Both the position numbers and the translations under genes were made by a program. Of a DNA stretch of 64,000 nt, positions 45,880 to 53,888 are shown in pieces. The notes beneath the pieces were generated by a model that was given only the letters and a program-made list of their open reading frames with translations, had not been told where the DNA came from and did not search any database. The stretch's first letter is position 1; every line of letters begins with the position of its first letter. Origin of the DNA: Paucibacter sp. Y2R2-4. GTDB lineage: Bacteria > Pseudomonadota > Gammaproteobacteria > Burkholderiales > Burkholderiaceae_C. The stretch covers positions 62,001 to 126,000 of the forward strand of contig NZ_JAJIRO010000003.1 of assembly GCF_025717535.1 (NCBI RefSeq). Reading direction: 5' to 3'.

Positions 45880-46671
45880 TCAGTGCTTGGGCGGGAACAT
45901 CCAGCGCTCGTAGATCTTCTTGGCCGTGCCGTCTTCGACCATGGTCTTGAAGACGGCATTCACCTGCGCCTCGGCCGCCAGCTGGGTGGACTTTCTGGAG
46001 AACGCGACGGTCAGATGGGTGGTGTTGAGCACCAGCACATCGCCGAACTCGGCCTCCAGGCCGAATTTGTGAATCAGATGACCTAAGGTGGATAGCGATC
46101 CTGCGACCGCCTTGGCGTCTCGGTTCGCCACCGAGATGCGGATGGCCTGGGTGTAGTCCAGCACCAGCTCCTTGCGCACCGTCGGGTCGACGTCAAAGCG
46201 CGGGTCCACCTTCAGCCCGCGCGGCGCCGCGGTGACGATATTCTTGAGGTCCTCATAGCTCTTGAGTGGCACGCCTTGGCGCGCCCTGACGCCGAATTCC
46301 AGCGGTACGAGGGCCGTGCCGCGGCTGGCATAGGCAGCGCGGGCATCGCCCCAGGCCATGATGGAAAAATCAATGTCGCCCACCTGCAGATCGCGCTCCA
46401 CGCGGGCGTAGGGGGTCAGCATGCGCACGGTGCTGTGGCCGCTGCGTCGCTCAAACTCTTTCAGCAGGTCGACGATGATGCCGACATAGGGCTCTTTGGC
46501 GCTGAGCGCAGGGTCCGGGTTGGGCTTGGCCCAGGGGTCGAACTGGATCAGATCGACCTTGAATTCCGCGGCGCTCGCGCAGGGCAGGGCCGCGCAGAGC
46601 AGCAGGGCGGCCAGAGTGCGCCGAATCGGGCAGCGCTTGGCGGAGGGAAGCGAGGAGGGCACAGGAAACAC
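45880..46671 (-). CDS. Periplasmic solute-binding protein, family 3-like
   Basis: Exported protein of 263 residues with signal peptide RRTLAALLLCAALPCASA, starting at a GTG. It has the fold pattern of bacterial family 3 solute-binding proteins: YVGIIVDLLKEFERRSGHS, MLTPYARVERDLQVGDIDF and a C-terminal KTMVEDGTAKKIYERWM. The ligand could be an amino acid or related compound. No permease or ATPase lies beside it, so it may serve a distant transporter or a sensor. Start choice is moderate, as no clear ribosome-binding site is seen. Confidence 0.85.
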   Translation of the reverse strand: MFPVPSSLPSAKRCPIRRTLAALLLCAALPCASAAEFKVDLIQFDPWAKPNPDPALSAKEPYVGIIVDLLKEFERRSGHSTVRMLTPYARVERDLQVGDIDFSIMAWGDARAAYASRGTALVPLEFGVRARQGVPLKSYEDLKNIVTAAPRGLKVDPRFDVDPTVRKELVLDYTQAIRISVANRDAKAVAGSLSTLGHLIHKFGLEAEFGDVLVLNTTHLTVAFSRKSTQLAAEAQVNAVFKTMVEDGTAKKIYERWMFPPKH

Positions 46672-46753
46672 GAGCCCAATTTACACCAGCCTCCTCGGCT
46701 TTTTGGCCGGAACAAGGTCCCGGCATGCCTCTTCTTTCTTTGCTCTGCCTTTT

Positions 46754-46945
46754 TCAGTCGGCCGAGAAGATGGCCTCGATCGGCATTTCGAACACCTTGG
46801 CAATGTCGAATGCCAGGGGCAGGCTGGGGTCGTAGCGCTCGTTTTCGATCGCGTTGATGGTCTGGCGCGAGACCTTCAAGCGCTCGGCCAGTTCGGTCTG
46901 CGACCAGCCACGCTGGGCGCGCAGTTCACGCAAGAGGTTCTTCAT
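46754..46945 (-). CDS. Small XRE-family HTH regulator
   Basis: DNA-binding protein of 63 residues from ATG 46943-46945. The single helix-turn-helix reads LRAQRGWSQTELAERLKVSRQTINAIENERY, written here in parts: SQTELAERLKVSRQTINAIE is the core. It ends FEMPIEAIFSAD. The ATG overlaps the upstream membrane gene stop by one base (TAATG). This compact type is usually a repressor of its own operon, and two matching dyad operators lie at 47345-47402. Confidence 0.9.
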   Translation of the reverse strand: MKNLLRELRAQRGWSQTELAERLKVSRQTINAIENERYDPSLPLAFDIAKVFEMPIEAIFSAD

Positions 46946-47325
46946 TATTTGTAGCGCCTTGAAGCCAGCACCAAGCCGAGCATCCACAGCCCCGCCATCA
47001 AGGGCCAGATCACAAACATGCTCAGGCGCGGGTAGCCCAGGCCTTCCAGAAAACCGTAGCTGAAGCTGATGAACGCAGTGCCAGCAAAGGCCATGGCCAG
47101 CGCTTCGAACTGAACGCGGCGCTGCAGTTCGTCCAAGCGGCTGAGCTGCCGCAAGATTGCCCAGACCACCAGGGCACCCGGCAGCATGGGGCTGAGCGCC
47201 AGCAAATCACGCCAGGGCGTGGCCATGTCTTTCTGGCTGTTCAGCCAGCTGATGGAGCCGACCAAAACGCCGGTGTAGGCCAGCAGGGACAGGCCGAGTT
47301 CCTTGAAATATTGCGTGTGCTTCAT
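46945..47325 (-). CDS. Small membrane protein co-transcribed with HTH regulator
   Basis: A 126-residue protein with four predicted membrane helices, beginning KHTQYFKELGLSLLAYTGVL, with a short charged loop (RQLSRLDELQRRVQFEAL) between the helix pairs. AAGGAGA lies 7 bases before the ATG. It is the first gene of a two-gene operon with the HTH regulator. Such pairs occur widely without a known role. No domain is recognised. Confidence 0.85.
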   Translation of the reverse strand: MKHTQYFKELGLSLLAYTGVLVGSISWLNSQKDMATPWRDLLALSPMLPGALVVWAILRQLSRLDELQRRVQFEALAMAFAGTAFISFSYGFLEGLGYPRLSMFVIWPLMAGLWMLGLVLASRRYK

Positions 47326-47344
47326 GCTTGTTTTCTCCTTGGGG

Positions 47345-47402
47345 TGTAAAGCATGCTTTCCAATGTAGGGGAATTTGATTTGAATGTAAAGGGTGCTTTA
47401 CA
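47345..47402 (-). promoter_or_regulatory. Promoter with two dyad operators for the HTH/membrane operon
   Basis: TGTAAAGGGTGCTTTACA at 47385-47402 is a perfect 7-bp inverted repeat with a 4-base spacer. A second copy, TGTAAAGCATGCTTTCCA at 47345-47362, has one mismatch. The centres are 40 bp apart, about four helical turns. On the minus strand TTTACA (-35) and TACATT (-10) are 17 bp apart, and each operator overlaps or adjoins one element. Autorepression by the HTH protein is the simple explanation. Confidence 0.65.
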
Positions 47403-47664
47403 TGAATGCTTGATATGGGGGCTTGAACTCACGCGTGAGGGGCGTTTCGCCGGGGGCCGGGCTCATCCACGGGCATCGGGCCTCACATGCTTGGAGTGGC
47501 GAATGGGCGCCCAAGCTCTTTGCCAATGAGGCCATTGAGTCGCGAAGTGCTTTGAGGACGGAGCGATCACAATCCGCCTTGCTTTGTGCAAATCAGCCCG
47601 AAGGCGGCCTGTTGGAGACTCGGGCAGAGCCCGGCAGTCGCAAGGCTGGAAATTTCGACCCAAG

Positions 47665-47679
47665 CAAACCAAACCAAAC
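47665..47679 (+). repeat. Short CAAAC tandem repeat upstream of the M2 peptidase gene
   Basis: Three exact copies of CAAAC lie 26 bases before the peptidase ATG. The rest of 47403-47704 holds no convincing gene; it should contain the peptidase promoter and leader. The repeat may be chance or an unstructured translation enhancer. Confidence 0.4.
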
Positions 47680-47704
47680 CGAAGCGAACCGATCGAGGAG
47701 TCTT

Positions 47705-49564
47705 ATGCAATGTTCAAGCCTGTCCGTCCGCGGGTGGCTTCTGGCCACGACCGTGTTCATCTTTGCCAGCACGCAGGGTGCTGCGGCTGTTGCCGCCACG
47801 CTGCCTCAGGCTGACAAGCGCAAGGCCCCGACGGTCCAAGAAGCGGAGCGCTTTGTCCGGGAGGCGGAATTGCGTCTGGAGGCGCTGCTGATCAAGGCTC
47901 AGCGTGCCGAATGGGTGTCGCAGAACTTCATCACCGACGATACCCAGCAAATCACGGCCGAAGCCAATGAAGCCTTGCTGAAAGCCAATGGTGAATTCGC
48001 GCTGGCGGCCAGGCGCTACAAGGGTCTGAAGCTGCCCGCTGATACCGCCCGAAAGCTCAAGCTGATGCAGCTGACGCTGATGATTCCAGACGACCAGGAG
48101 CGCGCCCGCTTCACCCGTCTGGCCAGCAGCATGACCAGCGCCTATGGCATGGCGAAATACTGTCCGCAGCCGACCGACGGGTCCAAGAGTGGCTGCCTAT
48201 CGCTGGACGCGCTGGAAAAAATCATGGCTGAAAGCCGCGATCCGGCGCAGCTGAAAGACGCTTGGATCGGATGGCATGCCCAGGCCAAGGCGTACAAGCA
48301 GGACTATGTGAGCTTTATTGCCCTCTCGAACAAGGGCGCTCGCGCCATGGGTTTTGCTGACACCGGTGCCCTGTGGCGCTCGGCCTATGACATGACGCCG
48401 GATGCCTTCACGAGTGACTTGGAACGGGCGTGGCAGCAAGTGAGGCCTTTGTACGACTCGCTGCACAGCTATGTGCGCCTCAAGCTGCGCCAGACCTATG
48501 GGCCAGACTTGGTGCCGGCCACCGGCCCCATCCCTGCGCACCTGCTGGGCAATATGTGGAGCCAGAGCTGGGAGAACATTTATCCCTTGGTCAAGCCCGG
48601 CACGCAAGCGGGCGACTACGACCTGAGCCAGGTCTTGGCCCAGCGCGGGACCTCCGCCAAGGAGATGATGAAGGTTGCCGAGGGCTTCTACACCTCACTG
48701 GGCATGGAGCCTTTGCCGGAGACCTTCTGGGAGCGTTCGCTCTTGATCAAACCGCAAGACCGTGAAGTGGTGTGCCACGCCTCCGCTTGGGACATCGATC
48801 AGCAGCAGGATGTCCGGGTGAAGATGTGTATCCGCCCGAATGAAGAGGACTTCATCACCATCCACCATGAGCTGGGCCACATCTACTATGACTTGGCTTA
48901 TCGCGGCCAGCCCATGCTGTTTCGCAACGGTGCCAATGAAGGCTTTCATGAGGCCATTGGTGACACCGTGGCGCTTTCCATCACCCCAAACTATCTGCGA
49001 ACGGTGGGCCTGATGAAGGCCGACGATCGCCCGGGTGATGACATCGACAACCTGCTCAAGCAGGCGCTCGCCAAGGTGGCCTTCCTGCCCTTTGCCTACA
49101 AGGTCGATGCGTGGCGCTGGCAGGTCTATGCCGGCCAAGTCAAGCCGCAGGACTATGACCAGGCGTGGTGGTCATTGAGCGAGACCTATCAGGGCATCTC
49201 GCGACCGGTGCCACTGCAGGCGGACGGATTTGATGCCGGGGCCAAGTACCACGTGGCGGCTGACACCTCTTATGCGCGCTACTTTGTGGCGCACCTGCTG
49301 CAGTTCCAGTTTCAGCGGGCCCTGTGTCGTGAGGCGGGCTACACCGGCCCGCTGCACAGCTGTTCGATCTACGGCAATCAAAAAGCAGGCGAAAAATTCC
49401 AAGCCATGCTGAAGCTGGGCGCCAGCAAGCCCTGGCCGGAAGCCCTCTACGCCATGACGGGCGAAAGGCAGCTCGACGGCAGCGCGCTGATTGAATACTT
49501 CCAACCCTTGAAGCTCTGGTTGGACCAGCAAAATGCGCAAGGCCTTGCCGTGAAGGCGCCTTAA
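47705..49564 (+). CDS. Peptidase M2 family, ACE-like peptidyl-dipeptidase
   Basis: Secreted zinc peptidyl-dipeptidase of 619 residues, homologous to angiotensin-converting enzyme. AGGAG lies 5 bases before ATG 47705, and a signal peptide follows (LLATTVFIFASTQGAAAVAA). The zinc site is HHELGHIYYDLAYRGQP with His388, Glu389 and His392, and the third ligand is Glu416 in NEGFHEAIGD, the same 28-residue spacing as in ACE. The C-terminal substrate region (AKYHVAADTSYARYFVAH) is also conserved. It probably cleaves dipeptides from oligopeptide C-termini in the periplasm. It stands alone, with no evident operon partner. Confidence 0.94.
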   Translation: MQCSSLSVRGWLLATTVFIFASTQGAAAVAATLPQADKRKAPTVQEAERFVREAELRLEALLIKAQRAEWVSQNFITDDTQQITAEANEALLKANGEFALAARRYKGLKLPADTARKLKLMQLTLMIPDDQERARFTRLASSMTSAYGMAKYCPQPTDGSKSGCLSLDALEKIMAESRDPAQLKDAWIGWHAQAKAYKQDYVSFIALSNKGARAMGFADTGALWRSAYDMTPDAFTSDLERAWQQVRPLYDSLHSYVRLKLRQTYGPDLVPATGPIPAHLLGNMWSQSWENIYPLVKPGTQAGDYDLSQVLAQRGTSAKEMMKVAEGFYTSLGMEPLPETFWERSLLIKPQDREVVCHASAWDIDQQQDVRVKMCIRPNEEDFITIHHELGHIYYDLAYRGQPMLFRNGANEGFHEAIGDTVALSITPNYLRTVGLMKADDRPGDDIDNLLKQALAKVAFLPFAYKVDAWRWQVYAGQVKPQDYDQAWWSLSETYQGISRPVPLQADGFDAGAKYHVAADTSYARYFVAHLLQFQFQRALCREAGYTGPLHSCSIYGNQKAGEKFQAMLKLGASKPWPEALYAMTGERQLDGSALIEYFQPLKLWLDQQNAQGLAVKAP

Positions 49565-49675
49565 CTCCGCCTGGACCCCGCCACCGCCACCCGCAGCGAT
49601 CACAGGGTACTTTCTTTCGATTTGAGGCCCCAGCTCTAACGTGCTGCCTGTACGTCTTTCAACCCGCTTCTCATC

Positions 49676-50326
49676 ATGATTCAACTGCACTACTACCCCA
49701 GCAATGCCAGCATGGCCCCGCACCTCTTGCTGGAAGAAATCGGCCAGCCCTTCGAGCTGAAGAAGGTGGACCGCGAAAACAATGCGCACAAGTCGGCCGA
49801 GTACTTGAAGCTCAATCCGAATGGGCTGATCCCGGTGCTGGTCGATGGCGACATCGTGCTGTACGAGACCGCCGCCATCCTGATGCACCTGGCCGACACC
49901 CACCCGAACGCGCAATTGGCGCCGGCCCTGGGCAGCGCCGAGCGGGCGCAGTTCTACAAATGGATGGTCTGGTTGACCAACACCTTGCAGCCGGCCTTGC
50001 TGGCCTACTTCTACCCCGAGCGCTGGGTGAGCGAGGGCAATAGCAGCGGCGCTGCTGAGGTCAAGGCACAGGCCGAGGCGCGGGTGGTCAGCTTGTTGGC
50101 GCAGTTAGAAGCGCAGCTGGCGGCGCATGGCCAAGCCTGGGTGCTGGGCGCGAACTACAGTGCCGTCGATGCGCTGGCCTTCATGCTGTGCCGCTGGACG
50201 CGCGGTTTTGCCAGCCGCCCGGCGCGTGACTTTGCCCAAATCGGCGCTTATCTGCAGCGCATGGCGGCACGCCCGGCCTTACAGCGCATGATGGCCACCG
50301 AGCGCTTAAGCGCGCCCTGGTACTAA
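49676..50326 (+). CDS. Glutathione S-transferase family protein
   Basis: Cytosolic GST of 216 residues. The thioredoxin-like domain (about 1-80) begins QLHYYPSNASMAPHLLLEEI and has the cis-Pro motif LNPNGLIPVLVDGD and the glutathione contact ETAAILMHLA. The helical C-terminal domain contains GANYSAVDALAFML, the usual N-capping box region. Ser/Tyr in the N-terminal YPSNAS stretch may activate glutathione. The substrate is unknown. Its stop overlaps that of the MaoC gene by 4 bases on the opposite strand. Confidence 0.92.
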   Translation: MIQLHYYPSNASMAPHLLLEEIGQPFELKKVDRENNAHKSAEYLKLNPNGLIPVLVDGDIVLYETAAILMHLADTHPNAQLAPALGSAERAQFYKWMVWLTNTLQPALLAYFYPERWVSEGNSSGAAEVKAQAEARVVSLLAQLEAQLAAHGQAWVLGANYSAVDALAFMLCRWTRGFASRPARDFAQIGAYLQRMAARPALQRMMATERLSAPWY

Positions 50327-50796
50327 ACCGCTGAGGAGCTGCTGCGGCGGGCGAACATGGTCCAGCCCTCCATGCTCAGCACCTGTTCATCAGCCTGGTT
50401 GAAGACCGCCCATTCGGAGCGCACCAGGCCGATCTGAGGTCGGCTCTGGCTGCCGCGCGCGGCCAGCACCGTCATGCGGGCACGCAGCGTGTCGCCCGGC
50501 CGCACTGGCTTGAGCCATCGCAGGCTGTCGATGCCGGGCGAGCCTTGGCTGGTCGAATCCAGCAAATAGGCATCGCACATCATGCGCATCAGCATCGCGC
50601 AGCTGTGCCAGCCGCTGGCCGATAAGCCGCCAAGCACCGAGGCCTCGGCGGCGACTTCATCCAAATGCAGGGGCTGCGGGTCGAAGGCGGCGGCAAAGGC
50701 CAGCACCTCTTCGCGGCTGACCTGCTTGCTCCCCAGGTCGAACACGCGACCGGGGCTGAAGTCTTCGAAGGCGTAGGTTTTGTGCGAGTCGCTCAT
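50323..50796 (-). CDS. MaoC-like (R)-hydratase family protein
   Basis: Hot-dog fold protein of 157 residues of the MaoC dehydratase family, enzymes that hydrate enoyl-CoA. It begins YAFEDFSPGRVFDLGSKQVS and has the conserved FAAAFDPQPLHLDEVAA segment (the D-x4-H pattern of the hydratase site) and SGWHSCAMLMRMM. The later LRWLKPVRPGDTLRARMTVL is typical. The acyl substrate is unknown. It is a single gene and starts 96 bases from a PEP-CTERM gene. Confidence 0.9.
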   Translation of the reverse strand: MSDSHKTYAFEDFSPGRVFDLGSKQVSREEVLAFAAAFDPQPLHLDEVAAEASVLGGLSASGWHSCAMLMRMMCDAYLLDSTSQGSPGIDSLRWLKPVRPGDTLRARMTVLAARGSQSRPQIGLVRSEWAVFNQADEQVLSMEGWTMFARRSSSSAV

Positions 50797-50891
50797 GGGT
50801 GAGGACTATAGAGAAGCCTGAGGGCGCCAATGCCAGGGCTATGGCGGTGCCGGGCAGCCCCGGCAGGCCCAAGCTTTGCAGGCGCCGGGGC

Positions 50892-51893
50892 TCAGCCGCG
50901 CTTTCTACGCGCGACGGCCAGCACGCTCAGACCGGCCGCTAGCAGGAGCGCGCTGGTCGGCTCGGGCACGGCCGACAAGGTCTGGGCCGAAAACACCTGA
51001 GGAGCGCCAGTGCCGACGCTGAAGGTTTCGACCTTCAACGAATGCGAGAAATCGGCAAAGCCGCCGTTCTCGGCGCCGTTGAAGAGGTAGACCGACAGGA
51101 AGTAGAAGTACTTGCCGCACATGGGCGACACCAGGGTTTCGCAAGTGATCTGCGTGGGGTCGGCGGTCACGTGCAGCACGGTGTCCACGCTCTTGGTGGT
51201 GTCCAAGACCGAGGCCTGCGCGCCAAAGGTCGCGAGATTGCGCTGATGGGTGACCGGCATGCTTTGCAGCTCGGCCAGCAGCGCCGCGCCTTCGGCTGCA
51301 GGGTTCAGGCCTGCGCCGCTGACGAGGCTGTTGTAGCCCTCCGTGCTGCCATTGCTGAGGGAGCCCATGGCAAGCGCAGCCACGGCGGCACCCGAAGGAT
51401 CAACACCCAGGCCGCGTGAGCCTGTCGCTCCGAGATGACCGCTGAGGCGGATGTCGAAGCTCACCGGCAAGTTGCTCGAGGAATAGCCCCAGTACCAGAC
51501 CTGGGCCTGCGCTACAGCGGCAGTGAGCGTGCTGCCGGGATCCAGTCGGTCGATGGCACTGGCGGCGGCGCCCACGCCGTCGATGTGGGTCAACCCCAGC
51601 GCTGAGGCTGTTCTGCCTCCCGACATGAGCGTGCTTTCGGCGCGCAGATCAAACTGGGCCGGGTTGGGGACCGCATGGAACTGCTGCTGGGTGTCGTAGA
51701 TCGCATCGATCGCCGTGCCAGCGGTGGCCAAGTTGCTGCCCAGATACCAACCATCGGGTACTGCGCCGGTGGCCAGGTAGGGCGCGAAGCTGCCCGGCAG
51801 AAATCCCGGTACGCTGACTTGAGCAGAGGCGGCGGGCGAAGCGCTGTACAAAGCAGCGAGGGCCAGGGCCGAGAGGTGCCACGAACGAAGCAT
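50892..51893 (-). CDS. PEP-CTERM sorting domain protein
   Basis: Exported protein of 333 residues with signal peptide SALALAALYSASPAASAQ; AGGAAT lies 7 bases before the ATG. The C-terminus has the PEP-CTERM signal VPEPTSALLLAAGLSVLAVA followed by RRKRG: a Pro-Glu-Pro motif, a membrane helix and a basic tail. Such proteins are processed by an exosortase (EpsH/XrtA) and placed on the surface, often with exopolysaccharide. No exosortase is in the window. The body is low in Cys (two near the C-terminal third) and otherwise unrecognised. A second, unrelated PEP-CTERM gene lies at 53889. Confidence 0.9.
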   Translation of the reverse strand: MLRSWHLSALALAALYSASPAASAQVSVPGFLPGSFAPYLATGAVPDGWYLGSNLATAGTAIDAIYDTQQQFHAVPNPAQFDLRAESTLMSGGRTASALGLTHIDGVGAAASAIDRLDPGSTLTAAVAQAQVWYWGYSSSNLPVSFDIRLSGHLGATGSRGLGVDPSGAAVAALAMGSLSNGSTEGYNSLVSGAGLNPAAEGAALLAELQSMPVTHQRNLATFGAQASVLDTTKSVDTVLHVTADPTQITCETLVSPMCGKYFYFLSVYLFNGAENGGFADFSHSLKVETFSVGTGAPQVFSAQTLSAVPEPTSALLLAAGLSVLAVARRKRG

Positions 51894-52085
51894 GAAGCGA
51901 TTCCTGTTGAGCGAGTCTGGGGCCGGATTCTAGGAGCCGACCTGGCCTGGCCACCGCAGGTCGCGCTCTCAATCTAGGGGGAGGCTGGCCCCTGACTCAA
52001 TGGCCCATCACCCCGCAGCTCGGCCACTGCGGTCCTTGATACAGCCCAGTCCCCCGACCACTTCTTTGCGGGGATCAGCCCTTCT

Positions 52086-52526
52086 TCATGCCTTGGCGAG
52101 GAAGGCCGCCGCATCATCCGCTTCACACTTCCAATCGGCAAAGACCCCGACCAGATTGCATTCCACGCAGTGGCAAGCGATGTAGTACCAGCGCACCTTG
52201 TGGGTGCCCTCGACCACGGAGACGCCGGACATCAGCTCAAACACCTCGTTCTCGCACACGCACTCGTGCGTCTCGGGCACGGATCCTTCAAGGTGGTCCG
52301 CGCTATTGCCCATCAGGTGTTCCTGCCCGCAGTCGGTGCAGGTGCGGATCGCCACGCCGGCTTCTTCATCGCTCTGCAGCGCGAAGGTCCGGCAGCCGCA
52401 GTCGCATTTGGACGCGGCAAACCGGACGGCCTCATGGCGATTCGCAAGGCTGTAGCTGCGCAGCTCGGCTTGGGTGTCGCCCGACGTCGTCCCGTACCAG
52501 AACTCGCCCTTTTTCGTCAGTGCCAT
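52086..52526 (-). CDS. Cys-rich putative zinc-binding protein
   Basis: A 146-residue protein from ATG 52524-52526, with GGAG 9 bases upstream. Eleven Cys occur in close clusters: SKCDCGCRTF, CTDCG, CVCENEV, CHCVECN and KCEAD. The pattern suggests one or more zinc ribbons. It begins ALTKKGEFWYGTTSGDTQAE. There is no signal peptide or membrane segment. I recognise no family. It lies divergent to an XRE-cupin regulator, with a 160-base shared upstream region. Function unknown. Confidence 0.75.
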   Translation of the reverse strand: MALTKKGEFWYGTTSGDTQAELRSYSLANRHEAVRFAASKCDCGCRTFALQSDEEAGVAIRTCTDCGQEHLMGNSADHLEGSVPETHECVCENEVFELMSGVSVVEGTHKVRWYYIACHCVECNLVGVFADWKCEADDAAAFLAKA

Positions 52527-52685
52527 TGATGCTGCTCCATTCTTCAAGGGGGGCTTGCCGGCAGGACTGCTGCCAGGCTCGCCCCGATCAGCTGGATTTT
52601 GCCTGGAGGCTGGGCGAAACGTCGTTTGGGGCACTGATCGGGGTGGTCGCCAGAGATTGCAGCACTTGTCATGCCATCCATTTTT

Positions 52686-53327
52686 ATGGATACTGATTCC
52701 ATCATGCTGGAATCAACCGAAAACAGTCCCATCAACCAACGCATTGCCACCCGCTTGCGCAAGCTGCGGGCCGAGCGGGGTTTGTCCTTGGAGGCCTTGG
52801 CGACCTGCTGCGGCGTCAGCCGTTCCGCCCTGTCTTTGATCGAGCGGGCCGAGAGCAGCCCCACGGCGGTGGTCTTGAACAAACTGGCCGCAGGCTTGGG
52901 CGTGACCTTGTCTTCCTTGCTGGAAGAAGAGACTTTGGACGCCGCTGACACTGCGAAGTCAGTACCGGCTTCTCCGCTGGCCCGCCTAGAAGAACAATTT
53001 GTTTGGCAAGACCCGCTCACCGGCTATTTGCGGCGCAGCGTCTCGCCGGCCGCTGTGGGCTCGCCGATTCAGATCGTGGAGGTGCAGTTTCCGGCCGGCC
53101 AAAGGGTGGCGTTTGAGAACGCGCCCGGCGCCTTGGCCCAGCATCAGCAAATTTGGATGTTGGCCGGCGAGATGGAGTTTGGCATCGGTGAGGCCAGCCA
53201 TCGTCTGAAGGCGGGTGACTGCCTGGCCTTCACGCTGGACCGGCCGACCTTCTTTTACAACCCGGGCGAACACAGCGCTCGTTATGCCGTGGTCATCGTG
53301 GCTGAAACCAAGCCAGGGAAGAAGTAA
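52686..53327 (+). CDS. XRE-family regulator with C-terminal cupin domain
   Basis: Regulator of 213 residues with an N-terminal helix-turn-helix (about 20-75, ATRLRKLRAERGLSLEALA and VSRSALSLIERAESSP) and a C-terminal cupin domain (about 110-205, QIWMLAGEMEFGIGEASHRL and LKAGDCLAFTLDRPTFFYN). Such proteins sense small ligands through the cupin. The start is uncertain: ATG 52671, 52686 or 52704. A perfect dyad overlaps the 5' end, suggesting autoregulation. The stop is immediately followed by the GNAT ATG with no gap (TAAATG), so the two genes form an operon. Confidence 0.88.
   Translation: MDTDSIMLESTENSPINQRIATRLRKLRAERGLSLEALATCCGVSRSALSLIERAESSPTAVVLNKLAAGLGVTLSSLLEEETLDAADTAKSVPASPLARLEEQFVWQDPLTGYLRRSVSPAAVGSPIQIVEVQFPAGQRVAFENAPGALAQHQQIWMLAGEMEFGIGEASHRLKAGDCLAFTLDRPTFFYNPGEHSARYAVVIVAETKPGKK
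52695..52714 (+). promoter_or_regulatory. Dyad overlapping the start of the XRE-cupin gene
   Basis: GATTCC and GGAATC form a 6-bp inverted repeat with an 8-base spacer, starting 9 bases inside the preferred reading frame. It lies in the upstream region shared with the Cys-rich gene. It could be the operator of the XRE protein. A weak TTGCAG element lies about 40 bases upstream. Confidence 0.4.
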
Positions 53328-53864
53328 ATGAACGCCACCGTATCGACCCCCCCATTGACGATTCGCCGGCTTGAAGCCGTGGAAGACGCCCAGATCGAGC
53401 AACTGGCCCAAGTCCTGCTGGACTGTGTGGCCGGCGGCGCTTCGGTCGGCTTTATGCAGCCCTTGGCCCCTGAAAAAGCACGCGCCTTCTGGCGCCGCAT
53501 TGCCGCCGACGTGTCAACGGGTGCCCGTGCCTTGCTGGTGGCCGAGGACGCGCAAGGCATTGTCGGCACGGTGCATCTGGTGCTGGATCAGCCGGACAAC
53601 CAGCCGCACCGGGCCGATTTGTCCAAGATGCTGGTGCACCGCCGCGCGCGCCGGCAGGGCCTGGGCGCCGCCTTGATGCGGGCCGCCGAAGATCTGGCGC
53701 GCGACTGCGGCAAGACGCTCGTGGTGCTGGACACCGCCACCGGCGGCGAGGCCGAGCGGCTCTACACGCGCTTGGGCTGGACGCCGGTGGGCGTCATCCC
53801 GGGCTTTGCGCTCTGGCCGGAAGGTGGTGCTTGCGGCACCACCTTGTTTTACCGCGCGATCTGA
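53328..53864 (+). CDS. GNAT N-acetyltransferase
   Basis: Acetyltransferase of 178 residues, directly joined to the XRE-cupin regulator. It has LTIRRLEAVEDAQIEQLAQV at the N-terminus. The acetyl-CoA motif is LVHRRARRQGLGAALMRAAE, and LVVLDTATGGEAERLYTRLG and WTPVGVIPGFALWPEGG follow. The pairing with the upstream regulator suggests that the regulator controls it in response to the substrate or product. Related genes act on antibiotics or amino compounds; the substrate here is not known. Confidence 0.9.
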   Translation: MNATVSTPPLTIRRLEAVEDAQIEQLAQVLLDCVAGGASVGFMQPLAPEKARAFWRRIAADVSTGARALLVAEDAQGIVGTVHLVLDQPDNQPHRADLSKMLVHRRARRQGLGAALMRAAEDLARDCGKTLVVLDTATGGEAERLYTRLGWTPVGVIPGFALWPEGGACGTTLFYRAI

Positions 53865-53888
53865 GCCGATTCGGCCCGGCCCTTCACT

